A model generated the notes under the pieces. The model was given only the letters and a program-made list of their open reading frames with translations. It was not told where the DNA came from and ran no database searches. A DNA stretch of 64,000 nt from DGNJ01 sp002388905. Its GTDB lineage: Bacteria > Pseudomonadota > Gammaproteobacteria > Pseudomonadales > Porticoccaceae. The stretch covers positions 166,016 to 230,015 of the forward strand of contig DAITSJ010000005.1 in the NCBI GenBank assembly GCA_036843405.1, in the 5' to 3' direction. Shown one piece after another: positions 35,811 through 43,653 of the stretch (the first letter of the stretch is position 1; every line of letters starts with the position of its first letter). The position numbers and the translations under genes were made by a program.

Positions 35811-36839
35811 ATGGCCGAGTCGCTGAACATCCGGGCCCTGGAGTCCTATCTGCCCACGCACATCGAAGGCTTCGAGGGCCCCATCCGTGCGAAAAAATTC
35901 TCCGAGGGGCAGTCGAACCCGACATTCCTCCTGACCACGCCGAACCGGCGCTATGTATTGCGTCGAAAGCCGCCCGGCCAGCTTCTCAAGTCGGCCCACG
36001 CCGTGGACCGGGAGTACCGGGTGCTGTCGGCCCTGGCCGATACCGAGGTGCCGGTACCCCGTGTCTACCATCTGTGCGAAGACGAGTCCGTCATCGGTTC
36101 CATGTTCTATGTTATGGAGTTTGTCGACGGCCGGATTTTCTGGGACCCGGCCCTGCCGGACCTGGCCCCGGACGAGCGCAGCCAGGTCTACCAGGAAATG
36201 AACCGGGTGCTGGCGGCGATCCATTCGGTGGACCTGAAAGCCACGGGCCTCGAGGATTTCGGTCGTTCCGGCAACTATTTCGAGCGCCAGGTGGGGCGCT
36301 GGACCAAGCAGTACCGTGCCGCCGAAACCGACAGCATTCCCGAAATGGATGCCCTGATCGACTGGTTGCCGGCACACATGCCCGGCGATGACGATGTCAC
36401 CAGCCTGATTCACGGGGACTACCGCATCGATAACCTGATGTTCGCCCCGGACAGCCTGGAGGTGGTGGCGGTTTTCGACTGGGAGTTGTCGACCCTGGGA
36501 CACCCCATTGCCGATCTCGCCTACCAGATGATGCAGCGCTACATGGGCCGGGACTGGCAGATTCGGGGTCTGGCTGGCCTCGACACTGAGCAGCTCGGAA
36601 TCCCGGGCGAGGGCGAATATATCGATCAGTACTGCCGCCGTATGGGCTGGCAGGGCATCGACAACTGGTCCTTTTACCTGGCGTTTTCCTTCTTCCGGTT
36701 TGCCGCCATTTGCCAGGGTGTCAAGAAGCGGGCGCTTGATGGCAACGCTTCCAGCGACGAGGCAGAAGGCGTCGGCGCCATGGCTGAACCCCTGGCAAAA
36801 CTTGGCTGGGAAATTGCTCAAGACGCATCGGGTAAGTAG
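35811..36839 (+). CDS. Phosphotransferase family protein (APH-like, LvaA-like kinase)
   Basis: 342-residue aminoglycoside-phosphotransferase-fold kinase. The Brenner motif HGDYRIDN (H201, D203) and the metal-binding Asp in FDWELSTLG (D223) are intact; NPTFLL and YVLRRKPPG form the N-lobe with the nucleotide-binding Lys region. The start at 35811 has GAGG 8-10 nt upstream; the frame extends further upstream only as overlap with the dehydrogenase. Homologues next to acyl-CoA dehydrogenases phosphorylate the hydroxyl of hydroxyacyl-CoA rather than antibiotics (LvaA in levulinate catabolism, the ACAD10/11 N-domain). It is not expected to be a resistance gene. Confidence 0.9.
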   Translation: MAESLNIRALESYLPTHIEGFEGPIRAKKFSEGQSNPTFLLTTPNRRYVLRRKPPGQLLKSAHAVDREYRVLSALADTEVPVPRVYHLCEDESVIGSMFYVMEFVDGRIFWDPALPDLAPDERSQVYQEMNRVLAAIHSVDLKATGLEDFGRSGNYFERQVGRWTKQYRAAETDSIPEMDALIDWLPAHMPGDDDVTSLIHGDYRIDNLMFAPDSLEVVAVFDWELSTLGHPIADLAYQMMQRYMGRDWQIRGLAGLDTEQLGIPGEGEYIDQYCRRMGWQGIDNWSFYLAFSFFRFAAICQGVKKRALDGNASSDEAEGVGAMAEPLAKLGWEIAQDASGK

Positions 36840-37021
36840 CAGCCCGCCAAAGGCAGAGTCCAAAAGAGTCCAAAATAGCCCAAACCGGTACATGCCTGAA
36901 AAGGGCGCCGCCGGCATCGCCGAGGCGAGAACCCGAACTGAAGTCGGACAGGAATAATAAGTCTTTCTCGCCATACCCGATCCGGTTTTTCCTGGTCGCT
37001 GACGCCGTCACCGGGCATCAG

Positions 37022-37705
37022 TCAGACAGGCTGCAGCCCCAGATAGCCCGCCGCCATTAAAAAAGCTTCCTGCTGGTATTCCTCGTCTTCCAGCTTCAGG
37101 AAATCATTTCCGGGTGGCGCGGAGACAACCACCCAGAGAGCGGAGCCCCGGATAATATTGTGCACATAGCGCACCGCCTTGCCGATATCCGGCCGGGCGA
37201 TCAGGTCCGCATGGGGCTGGTAAAGAGTGGTCAGCACAGTGCAAACATGCTCGTTCCAGTCATTCTGCATGTCCTGAATCACCGGGTTTACGCTTCTTTG
37301 CCGCTCAATCATCCGCGTGATGCCGGGGTCGTTGCGGGCCGAACTGAAAATGATCTCAATGTGGAAATCGAGCACTTCCAGGGGTCCCTTGTCCCGCCAG
37401 AATTCTTCCCGGGTCATCTCCGCCAGCTGCGCGAAACGCGCCCGGCGATAGGATTCCAGTACGGCATACAGGATCGACTGCTTGTCCGGAAACCGATGGT
37501 AAATCGAGCCCACCGAAACACCGGATTTTTTTGAGATCTGGGTGATGGTGGTTTCGTCGTAGCCATTGGCGAGGAACAGCTCCTTGGCGGCGAGCAGAAT
37601 CTTTTGCAAGCCCTTGCGGCTGCGATCCTGGCTCGGGGCGTAGACCCATTCGGTATCATGGAGCCACTCAATGGTGACGTGTTCGTGCAGTGGTGTCCGG
37701 GACAT
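37022..37705 (-). CDS. TetR family transcriptional regulator
   Basis: 227-residue TetR repressor. The DNA-binding domain spans about residues 24-75, with the helix-turn-helix ITQISKKSGVSVGSIYHRFPDKQSIL. The rest is a helical ligand-binding domain. The start was set at ATG 37705 (MSRTPLHEH), with AAGGAAAAC directly upstream; a longer frame to 37879 runs through the divergent promoter. It is divergent from the Rieske oxygenase at 37917. The inverted repeat at 37868-37883 lies inside that gene's promoter, so this protein is the natural candidate to repress it. Confidence 0.9.
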   Translation of the reverse strand: MSRTPLHEHVTIEWLHDTEWVYAPSQDRSRKGLQKILLAAKELFLANGYDETTITQISKKSGVSVGSIYHRFPDKQSILYAVLESYRRARFAQLAEMTREEFWRDKGPLEVLDFHIEIIFSSARNDPGITRMIERQRSVNPVIQDMQNDWNEHVCTVLTTLYQPHADLIARPDIGKAVRYVHNIIRGSALWVVVSAPPGNDFLKLEDEEYQQEAFLMAAGYLGLQPV

Positions 37706-37858
37706 GTTTTCCTTCGTGACTATGTCTCTGGGGGCCTCTGGGCGCCTCTGGGGAAGCCAGCCGCAACTATACTGCATCAGAACGCAGGCTGCTGCACCTG
37801 CCTGCCCATTTAGTTTCAGCTTTTTCCATTTCGTTGATAACCACTGGCTGATTGGGTG

Positions 37859-37887
37859 TTGACAAAGTAGAATTACCATTCTAGATT
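37859..37887 (+). promoter_or_regulatory. Sigma-70-type promoter of the 37917 oxygenase operon
   Basis: TTGACA (37859-37864), a 17-nt spacer and TAGATT (37882-37887). The start codon follows 29 nt after the -10, with AAGGGGG as the ribosome site. Confidence 0.65.
37868..37883. promoter_or_regulatory. Operator between -35 and -10 of the 37917 promoter
   Basis: TAGAATTACCATTCTA: perfect 6-bp arms with a 4-nt centre, filling the promoter spacer. Binding here would block RNA polymerase. It differs from the AAACA..TGTTT sites and so probably belongs to the adjacent TetR. The TAGAA..TTCTA arms recall KstR-type sites only loosely. Confidence 0.6.
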
Positions 37888-37916
37888 AGGCGGTCATAAG
37901 TTTAAGGGGGTCAATC

Positions 37917-39251
37917 ATGCAAAAACCCGAACGCCATCCGCTCACCATGGACGGCCGGGACCGCGCCCTGCTGCGCGGCGACCCGATGACCGGCGATCGC
38001 TATTACTCCCGGGAGTTCGCCCAACGGGAATGGGAGCAAATGTGGACCCGAATATGGCACGTGGCCGGCCGGGTCAGCGAACTGGAAGAGGCCGGGGACT
38101 TTATCGTCCACGACTTTATGAACGAGTCCGTTATTTGCGTGCGCCAGCGGGACGGGTCGATCCGTGCCTTTTACAACGCCTGCGGTCACCGGGGCATGCG
38201 CCTGGTGGGGGAGAGCGGCCATGTCCCCGCTTTTCACTGTCCTTATCATGGCTGGGTCTGGGGCTCCGACGGCGTGCTCGAGGACCTGCCCGACCCCGAC
38301 GATTTCCCCCAAAACCCCTGTGGCACGCGCAAGCTCGAAGAGTTGCGCTGCGACACCTGGGGCGGTTTTGTCTGGTATACGATGAACGAGAACGCCCCGC
38401 CGTTGCTGGATTACCTGGAGCCCATTCCGGAACTCTACAAGAACTACCCCATGGATACCCTGGTGCGGGTGTTCTGGATGAAGATCGACCTCAACACCAA
38501 CTGGAAGTTTGCCACCGACAACTTCAGCGAGTCCTACCATACCCATACGGCGCACCCCCAGGTGCCGCCCTGGATTGACCAGGACGTGGCCAGCGCCCGG
38601 CACGAAATGTTTCCCAATGGCCACGGCCGAACTGTCCAGCCCATGCGCCCGTCTCTCACCGAACGACCGCCGGAAGGCACGGAACATCCTTTCGATGCGG
38701 TGCTTCGGCAGTGGGATATCGACCCGGACAGTTACCCGGATTACGAAACCAAGGCCATGCAGGGCTGGCGCGACCTCAAGGCCGCCAAGCGGCAGTTGTG
38801 GAAGGAGCGCGGCTACCTCCACTACGAACACATGAACGACGAGGAGCTCACCGACAGCCCGCATACGGTCATTTTTCCCAATGTCACCCTGTCCTTTCTG
38901 CCGGACAACGTGATCTTTTTCCGCACCGAGCCCCATCCGGAAGACCCCAACAAATGCACTTTCGATCTCTGGTGCATGGCTTTCCCGGTGGCCGGGATGA
39001 CCGAAGTGGAATCGATCATGGCCGGCATGCAGCCCCTGGAGGAGGCGGAGTTCGACCACCGGCAATTCGATGGCGGTCGGGGGGTGCCCGAGATCGAGGG
39101 CCAGATCGTCTACCAGGACATGATGCTGGCGGAAGGGATGCAGCGGGGCATGCATTCCCGGGGTTACCGGGACGCCTACCTGGCCGGCCAGGAAACCCGG
39201 GTGCGTTTCTTTCACGAGGTGCTCAACGACTATCTGGAAGGGCGCAAATAA
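37917..39251 (+). CDS. Rieske non-heme iron oxygenase, alpha subunit (subfamily B)
   Basis: 444-residue oxygenase. The Rieske site is CGHRG (C89, H91) with CPYHGW (C108, H111). The iron site is NWKFATDNFSESYHTHTAHP with the classical bridging Asp. The C-terminus GQETRVRFFHEVLNDYLEGR is nearly the same as in the oxygenase at 53986-55317, so the two are paralogues. A strong promoter with an internal operator precedes it, and a SnoaL-like gene follows 69 nt later. Each member of this pair has an NTF2-fold gene as neighbour, which could stand in for a beta subunit (inference). Confidence 0.93.
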   Translation: MQKPERHPLTMDGRDRALLRGDPMTGDRYYSREFAQREWEQMWTRIWHVAGRVSELEEAGDFIVHDFMNESVICVRQRDGSIRAFYNACGHRGMRLVGESGHVPAFHCPYHGWVWGSDGVLEDLPDPDDFPQNPCGTRKLEELRCDTWGGFVWYTMNENAPPLLDYLEPIPELYKNYPMDTLVRVFWMKIDLNTNWKFATDNFSESYHTHTAHPQVPPWIDQDVASARHEMFPNGHGRTVQPMRPSLTERPPEGTEHPFDAVLRQWDIDPDSYPDYETKAMQGWRDLKAAKRQLWKERGYLHYEHMNDEELTDSPHTVIFPNVTLSFLPDNVIFFRTEPHPEDPNKCTFDLWCMAFPVAGMTEVESIMAGMQPLEEAEFDHRQFDGGRGVPEIEGQIVYQDMMLAEGMQRGMHSRGYRDAYLAGQETRVRFFHEVLNDYLEGRK

Positions 39252-39320
39252 CAGGCCTTTTGATTGCCGCCGGCGGGCCCGGCGGCCGCCGGGCAAAATT
39301 ATTTTCAGGGGAAATACAAA

Positions 39321-39797
39321 ATGTCGGAAACACAATCACTCGAGCAGGAAGTGCAACGGCTGCGAGACCTGGAGGAGATCAGAACCCTCAAGCACAAATA
39401 TTCCTACGGCGCCAATATCATCGACGGCAAGTCCGGCGACCTGAAGGCATTCGCCGCGCTCTTTGCCGAGGATGCCACCTTCGATGTGGGCATGGGCGAG
39501 GCCCGGGGCCCTGCGGAAATCGAGGCCATGATGAAAGAACTGACCACCCAGTGGCGCTGTGCCATGCACTACATGCTGAACCCTGTCATCGAACTGGACG
39601 GCGATCGCGCGACCGGAATGGTAACCGGGCTCTTTGCCTTTACCTCCGATGACAACCCCTCGCCGGTGTGGCTCTCCAATATCTATCGGGACAGTTTTGT
39701 CCGCACTGCAGACGGCTGGCGTATCCAGTCCGTGACTGTCCAGCAGACATTTGCCGATCCGGTTTTTCTCGAGGGCTATTCGGAGCATTTGCAGTGA
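39321..39797 (+). CDS. SnoaL-like (NTF2-fold) protein next to oxygenase
   Basis: 158-residue NTF2-fold protein: QRLRDLEEIRTLKHKYSYGANI at the start (note the extra residues before LKAFAALFAEDATFDVG), GPAEIEAMMKEL, CAMHYMLNPVIELDGDRATG, and the closing DGWRIQSVTVQQTF. The start at 39321 (MSETQS) has AGGGGAAAT upstream. It follows the Rieske alpha subunit in the same operon and precedes TonB receptor 3. Oxygenase beta subunits share this fold and similar length, so an accessory role is possible; a separate isomerase or dehydratase is the alternative. Confidence 0.82.
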   Translation: MSETQSLEQEVQRLRDLEEIRTLKHKYSYGANIIDGKSGDLKAFAALFAEDATFDVGMGEARGPAEIEAMMKELTTQWRCAMHYMLNPVIELDGDRATGMVTGLFAFTSDDNPSPVWLSNIYRDSFVRTADGWRIQSVTVQQTFADPVFLEGYSEHLQ

Positions 39798-39999
39798 TCC
39801 GGGCCTTCACTGGATTTTCCCCTGGCTCCGCAACCCTGTTGATCAGCCATACGAATGCCCAGCCAACAGGTCGCGATGGGCTTGAAGGTCCGCACCTGGT
39901 TGAGGACCCCGTCACTGCCAGGCTTGGTATCTCGAACTCATAAGGGACATTGATCGGAGCCGGGGAGATTTATCCCATTTTAAAAAAATACAGTACGCA

Positions 40000-40029
40000 T
40001 TGTTTTTATTATATTGGGCGTATTATTAT
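40000..40029 (+). promoter_or_regulatory. Possible promoter of TonB receptor 3
   Basis: TTGTTT (40000-40005) with an 18-nt spacer to TATTAT (40024-40029) in the AT-rich 268-base gap before the receptor. A looser AAAAATACA/TTGTTTTT inverted pair overlaps the -35. No gene is seen in the gap. Confidence 0.35.
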
Positions 40030-40065
40030 CCAGATACAAACAACCAAACGAAATAAGGGGGTACC

Positions 40066-42354
40066 ATGAAATCCATAAAAAGCACCAGACATCTGACCCG
40101 TACCGCGCCGGCGTTGGGCGCGGCAATCTGCCTTGCTGCTGGCAGCCTTGCCAATGGGGTACTGGCCCAGGACCAGGCCGGCGGACGGCGTATGCTCGAA
40201 GAGGTGGTGGTGACCGCCCAGAAACGCCAGGAAAGCCTGCAGGATGTACCCCTGGCGGTGAGTGCCGTAACCGGGGACAAGATTGCCGATCTTCATATCA
40301 CCGATCTCCAGGGCCTCCGGGGCTCCGTGCCCAACGTCCAGATCAATAATTTCAGCAATACGCCCAACGGCGCTGTGTTCTTTATCCGCGGCGTAGGTGT
40401 CTCGGAACCGGATCCCTACGCCGGCAATACCGTGTCCGTGGTAGTGGACGGCGTGCCCCAGACCTTCAACATGATCGCCCTGCTGGATTTGTTCGATATC
40501 GAGCGGGTGGAGGTGTTGCGCGGCCCCCAGGGCACGCTCTTTGGTGCCAACACCACCGGCGGCGTTATCAATGTGGTGACAAACCAGCCCACCGGTGAGT
40601 TCGGCGGCAAGGCCGAATTGTCGGTCGGCAACTGGGACCGGCGGGATGCCAAACTGGCGGTGGATTTCCCGATTATCGAGAACGTCCTGGCTGGCAAGGT
40701 CACCCTGATGCACCACCAGCGCGACGGCTGGGTGGATAATGTGGTCAATGGCGACGACATGGGTTCCCAGAACATAACCGCCGGCAGGGGCTACCTGAAA
40801 TGGACTCCCGCCGATGATTTCGATGCCACACTTATGACCGAATACGTGCGCAGCCGCAACGGCTCGCCCATCGTGGTGAGCGGCGCAGTGCCGGGCGAGG
40901 CCCTGTTCGTGCCCCCGGGGACCCAGGGTATGTACCAACAGCCCTGTGTTTCCGTCAATCAACCGTGCGATGCCCCCGACGATTACGACTCGGCAAACAG
41001 CTCCGTGCCGGACCAGAGTGACCGGGACACCTACTCCGCCACCCTGACCATGAACTGGTACGACACAGGTATCGGTGACGTGGTGTCCATCACCGGTTAC
41101 AAGGAGTTCGAGCTGGAAGAATACACGGACCAGGACGGCACGCCACTGTTCCTGGACGATACCTTCCGCGAGACGGAGGGCTGGCAGTTTTCCCAGGAGT
41201 TGCGTACCACTATCAACCTCACCGACAGGCTGGAAATCCTGCTGGGCGGTTTTTATCTGCAGACCCACTACGAGCACCTGCAGGACTTCCGTATCCAGTT
41301 CGCCGCGCCGGGGTTCCGCCAGGAAAACCCCCAGGAGCAGGACCGGTGGGCCGGCTCCGTCTTCGGGCAGGCCTACTATGACCTGACCGACAAGCTGCAA
41401 CTGTTGTTCGGCCTGCGCTTCACCCATGAAGAAAAGGAAATGGAAGCGGGCATCCGGAATTTTATCGACCTCGACGGTATGGTGGATTTTGGCGGCGGTA
41501 TTCCCATAGGCGGCTTCCTGGTGGAAGACGAGGATGAATGGGATAACTGGGGCGGCAAGATCGGCTTGAATTACCAGCTTAATCCCGACGTGCTGCTCTA
41601 CGGTTACTACGCCCGTGGCTTCAAATCCGGTGGCTTTACCGGCCGTGTGGGGATTCCCGCGGATATCGGGCCCTTTGACCCGGAGAAGGTGGACACCTAC
41701 GAAGCCGGCATCAAGGGTGATTTCTTCGACGGAATGATGCGCGCCAACCTCGCCGCGTTCTACACCGAATACGAGGATATGCAGCTGGCGCAGATCTATT
41801 TCACCGAGGACGCCATGGGCACCATCGTTCAGGGCAACACCATCCTCAATGCCGCCACGTCCACCATTCAGGGCCTGGAATTGGAAATGACCTTCCTGCC
41901 ACCGGTACCCGGACTGACCATCGGTGCGACCCTGGGTTACCTGGACGCTGAATTCGACGAGTTCGAGGCTTTCGACCCCAATATCGGCAGCTTCGTGGAT
42001 TACTCCGGTAACGATCTCCAGAACACGCCGGAATTCACCGGTTCCCTCAGTGCCACCTACGAGTTTCCGCTGGCGGATGGTGAGGCCCGGGCCCGGGTTG
42101 AATACCAGTACAGCGACGAGAAGTACCTGACGTCGTTCGACAACTCGCCGCGCACCCTGATCCAGTCCACCGACCTGGTCAACGCCACCCTGGACTGGAG
42201 TCCCGACAACGGCAACTGGACCATCGGCCTGTGGGCACGGAACCTGACCGACGAACGCTATCTCGCAAGCGTTTTTGAGGCGAGAGGGACCCTCGCCATC
42301 GCCAACTACGCACCGCCGCGGGAATGGGGTGCCTCCGTCAAGTTTGAATTCTAG
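40066..42354 (+). CDS. TonB-dependent outer-membrane receptor 3
   Basis: 762-residue receptor. The signal peptide ends near GVLAQDQ (about residue 36). The plug begins MLEEVVVTAQKRQESLQDVP and contains VEVLRGPQGTLFGANTTGG. The barrel ends WGASVKFEF with terminal Phe. It sits inside an oxygenase cassette (Rieske, SnoaL, receptor, SDR, SnoaL, Rieske, PQQ dehydrogenase), which makes the coupling of uptake to oxidation clearest here. The SDR gene follows after 12 nt, so this receptor is probably part of a long transcript rather than monocistronic. Confidence 0.93.
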   Translation: MKSIKSTRHLTRTAPALGAAICLAAGSLANGVLAQDQAGGRRMLEEVVVTAQKRQESLQDVPLAVSAVTGDKIADLHITDLQGLRGSVPNVQINNFSNTPNGAVFFIRGVGVSEPDPYAGNTVSVVVDGVPQTFNMIALLDLFDIERVEVLRGPQGTLFGANTTGGVINVVTNQPTGEFGGKAELSVGNWDRRDAKLAVDFPIIENVLAGKVTLMHHQRDGWVDNVVNGDDMGSQNITAGRGYLKWTPADDFDATLMTEYVRSRNGSPIVVSGAVPGEALFVPPGTQGMYQQPCVSVNQPCDAPDDYDSANSSVPDQSDRDTYSATLTMNWYDTGIGDVVSITGYKEFELEEYTDQDGTPLFLDDTFRETEGWQFSQELRTTINLTDRLEILLGGFYLQTHYEHLQDFRIQFAAPGFRQENPQEQDRWAGSVFGQAYYDLTDKLQLLFGLRFTHEEKEMEAGIRNFIDLDGMVDFGGGIPIGGFLVEDEDEWDNWGGKIGLNYQLNPDVLLYGYYARGFKSGGFTGRVGIPADIGPFDPEKVDTYEAGIKGDFFDGMMRANLAAFYTEYEDMQLAQIYFTEDAMGTIVQGNTILNAATSTIQGLELEMTFLPPVPGLTIGATLGYLDAEFDEFEAFDPNIGSFVDYSGNDLQNTPEFTGSLSATYEFPLADGEARARVEYQYSDEKYLTSFDNSPRTLIQSTDLVNATLDWSPDNGNWTIGLWARNLTDERYLASVFEARGTLAIANYAPPREWGASVKFEF

Positions 42355-42366
42355 AGAGGTAATGAC

Positions 42367-43113
42367 ATGAAAAGAGTTGAAGGCAAGGTCGCCATCGTTA
42401 CCGGCGCTGCCTCCGGCCTCGGCGCTGCCGACGCCCGCCTGCTTACGCAGGAGGGTGCCCGGGTGGTGTTGACCGATATCAACCGGGACCAGGGCGAGGC
42501 GCTGGCCCGGGAGCTGGAGGGAGCCCTGTTTATCGAGCATGACGTGCGCGATGAGGATCAGTGGCGGAAAGTCATCGATAAGATCCTCGAGCATTTCGGT
42601 CGTCTCGACGTGCTGGTGAACAATGCCGGCCTGGTGCAGTTCAGCTCCATCGAGGACACCACGCTCGAGCAGTACCGCTTTCTCAACGGGGTGATGTCGG
42701 AGGGCACGTTCCTGGGCTGCAAGCACGCTATTCCCGCCATGGCAAGGTCCGGCGGCGGTTCCATTATCAATATGTCGTCCGTGGCGGCCATCAAGGGCGT
42801 CGGGTCTATTGCTTCTTATACAGCGGCGAAGGGGGCGATACGTTCCCTGACCCGGTCGGTGGCGGTGCACTGCCAGGAGCAGAAGTACAACATTCGCTGC
42901 AATGTCGTTCTGCCCGGTGCCCACGATACTCCCATGACCCAGGCGGCCCTGCGGGATTTGCCGGAATCGGAAGCGGGGCTCGACCAGATCCGCGATCAGG
43001 GCCAGGGCCGAGCGGAGGACGTGGCCAATCTTGTGGTCTTCCTGGCCTCGGAGGAATCCCGGCAGATTACCGGCACCGAGATCGTTATCGACAACGGGGA
43101 GACCATGAAATGA
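42367..43113 (+). CDS. SDR family oxidoreductase
   Basis: 248-residue classical short-chain dehydrogenase/reductase: cofactor motif VTGAASGLG (Gly-rich), DVLVNNAG, catalytic Ser in INMSSVAAI and YTAAK (Tyr/Lys). An acidic residue after the second strand (VLTDINRDQG) suggests preference for NAD, as in hydroxysteroid or diol dehydrogenases. It lies 12 nt after TonB receptor 3, and its stop overlaps the start of the next SnoaL-like gene (ATGA). It may oxidise a diol or alcohol produced by the flanking oxygenases (inference). Confidence 0.92.
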   Translation: MKRVEGKVAIVTGAASGLGAADARLLTQEGARVVLTDINRDQGEALARELEGALFIEHDVRDEDQWRKVIDKILEHFGRLDVLVNNAGLVQFSSIEDTTLEQYRFLNGVMSEGTFLGCKHAIPAMARSGGGSIINMSSVAAIKGVGSIASYTAAKGAIRSLTRSVAVHCQEQKYNIRCNVVLPGAHDTPMTQAALRDLPESEAGLDQIRDQGQGRAEDVANLVVFLASEESRQITGTEIVIDNGETMK

Positions 43114-43610
43114 GCGATGTGGAAACGCTTGCCCGTGAATTGCGCGAGCTCACCGCCCGTCGCGATATTTACGACGCCGTGTGCCGCTATATGCGCGGCC
43201 AGGACCGCTTGCTGCCGGATTTGCAGATGTCCGCCTTCCATGAGGATGCCCGGGTGGATTGTGGCCTGTTCGCCGGCTCGGCGGCGGAGTTCGTGGAGTT
43301 TGCCCAGGGTTTTCTCGGCAACCTCAAGTCGAGCCATCACCTGATCGGCCAGGCGGACATCCAGGTGGATGGCGACAAGGCCACCGGCGAGGTCTATTTC
43401 ATCGCCCACCACAGGCTGGTGGAGGACGGTGAGGAAAAAGACCTGTTCGTTTCCGGCCGTTACCGGGACCGCTACGAAAATCGGGGTGACGGCTGGAAGA
43501 TCGCCGACCGGCGAGAGCTTGTCGACTGGGCCCGAACCGATCCCGCCGCCGACGCTTTTCTGGCGGATAACCCCTCAATCATCCTCGGCCGGCGCGGCCG
43601 GGATGGTTAG
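43110..43610 (+). CDS. SnoaL-like (NTF2-fold) protein, DW-type subgroup
   Basis: 166-residue NTF2-fold protein: ARRDIYDAVCRYMRGQDRLLPDL, SAFHEDARVDCG (HEDA motif), SSHHLIGQADIQVDGDKATGE, and GRYRDRYENRGDGWKIADRREL ending in VDW. It belongs to the same paralogous subgroup as 21249-21791 and the two halves of 47108-48226. It is translationally coupled to the SDR upstream (ATGA overlap) and stands 43 nt before the Rieske oxygenase at 43654. It is the second place in the window where an NTF2-fold protein is directly paired with a Rieske alpha subunit. Confidence 0.84.
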   Translation: MSDVETLARELRELTARRDIYDAVCRYMRGQDRLLPDLQMSAFHEDARVDCGLFAGSAAEFVEFAQGFLGNLKSSHHLIGQADIQVDGDKATGEVYFIAHHRLVEDGEEKDLFVSGRYRDRYENRGDGWKIADRRELVDWARTDPAADAFLADNPSIILGRRGRDG

Positions 43611-43653
43611 CCGGAACTGATTTCAATTCTTATAGCCACAGGAGGCTCACCTT

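Noticed and set aside
35811..36839. Aminoglycoside resistance kinase
   Set aside because: The APH fold is present, but the neighbouring acyl-CoA dehydrogenase and cluster context fit the hydroxyacyl-CoA kinase group much better.
36857..36882. Short repeated gagtccaaaa units that might be a CRISPR or tandem array
   Set aside because: Only two to three imperfect copies over about 25 nt without spacers. No CRISPR array or cas gene is present in the window.
37705..37879. N-terminal extension of the TetR at 37022 up to 37879
   Set aside because: It would overlap the divergent promoter and operator, has no domain similarity, and a good ribosome site precedes ATG 37705.
39321..39797. SnoaL-like gene as a standard Rieske dioxygenase beta subunit
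   Set aside because: It shares the fold and position, but the recognisable motifs are those of SnoaL-like proteins, so it is annotated as such and the beta-like role is kept as a hypothesis.
40009..42924. A 971-codon open frame on the minus strand over TonB receptor 3 and the SDR
   Set aside because: It is antisense to two clearly recognisable genes, has no domain similarity that I can see, and reflects GC-rich codon bias. Similar long antisense frames at 30838-32841, 24735-25760, 34133-35830 and 14109-16064 were rejected for the same reason.
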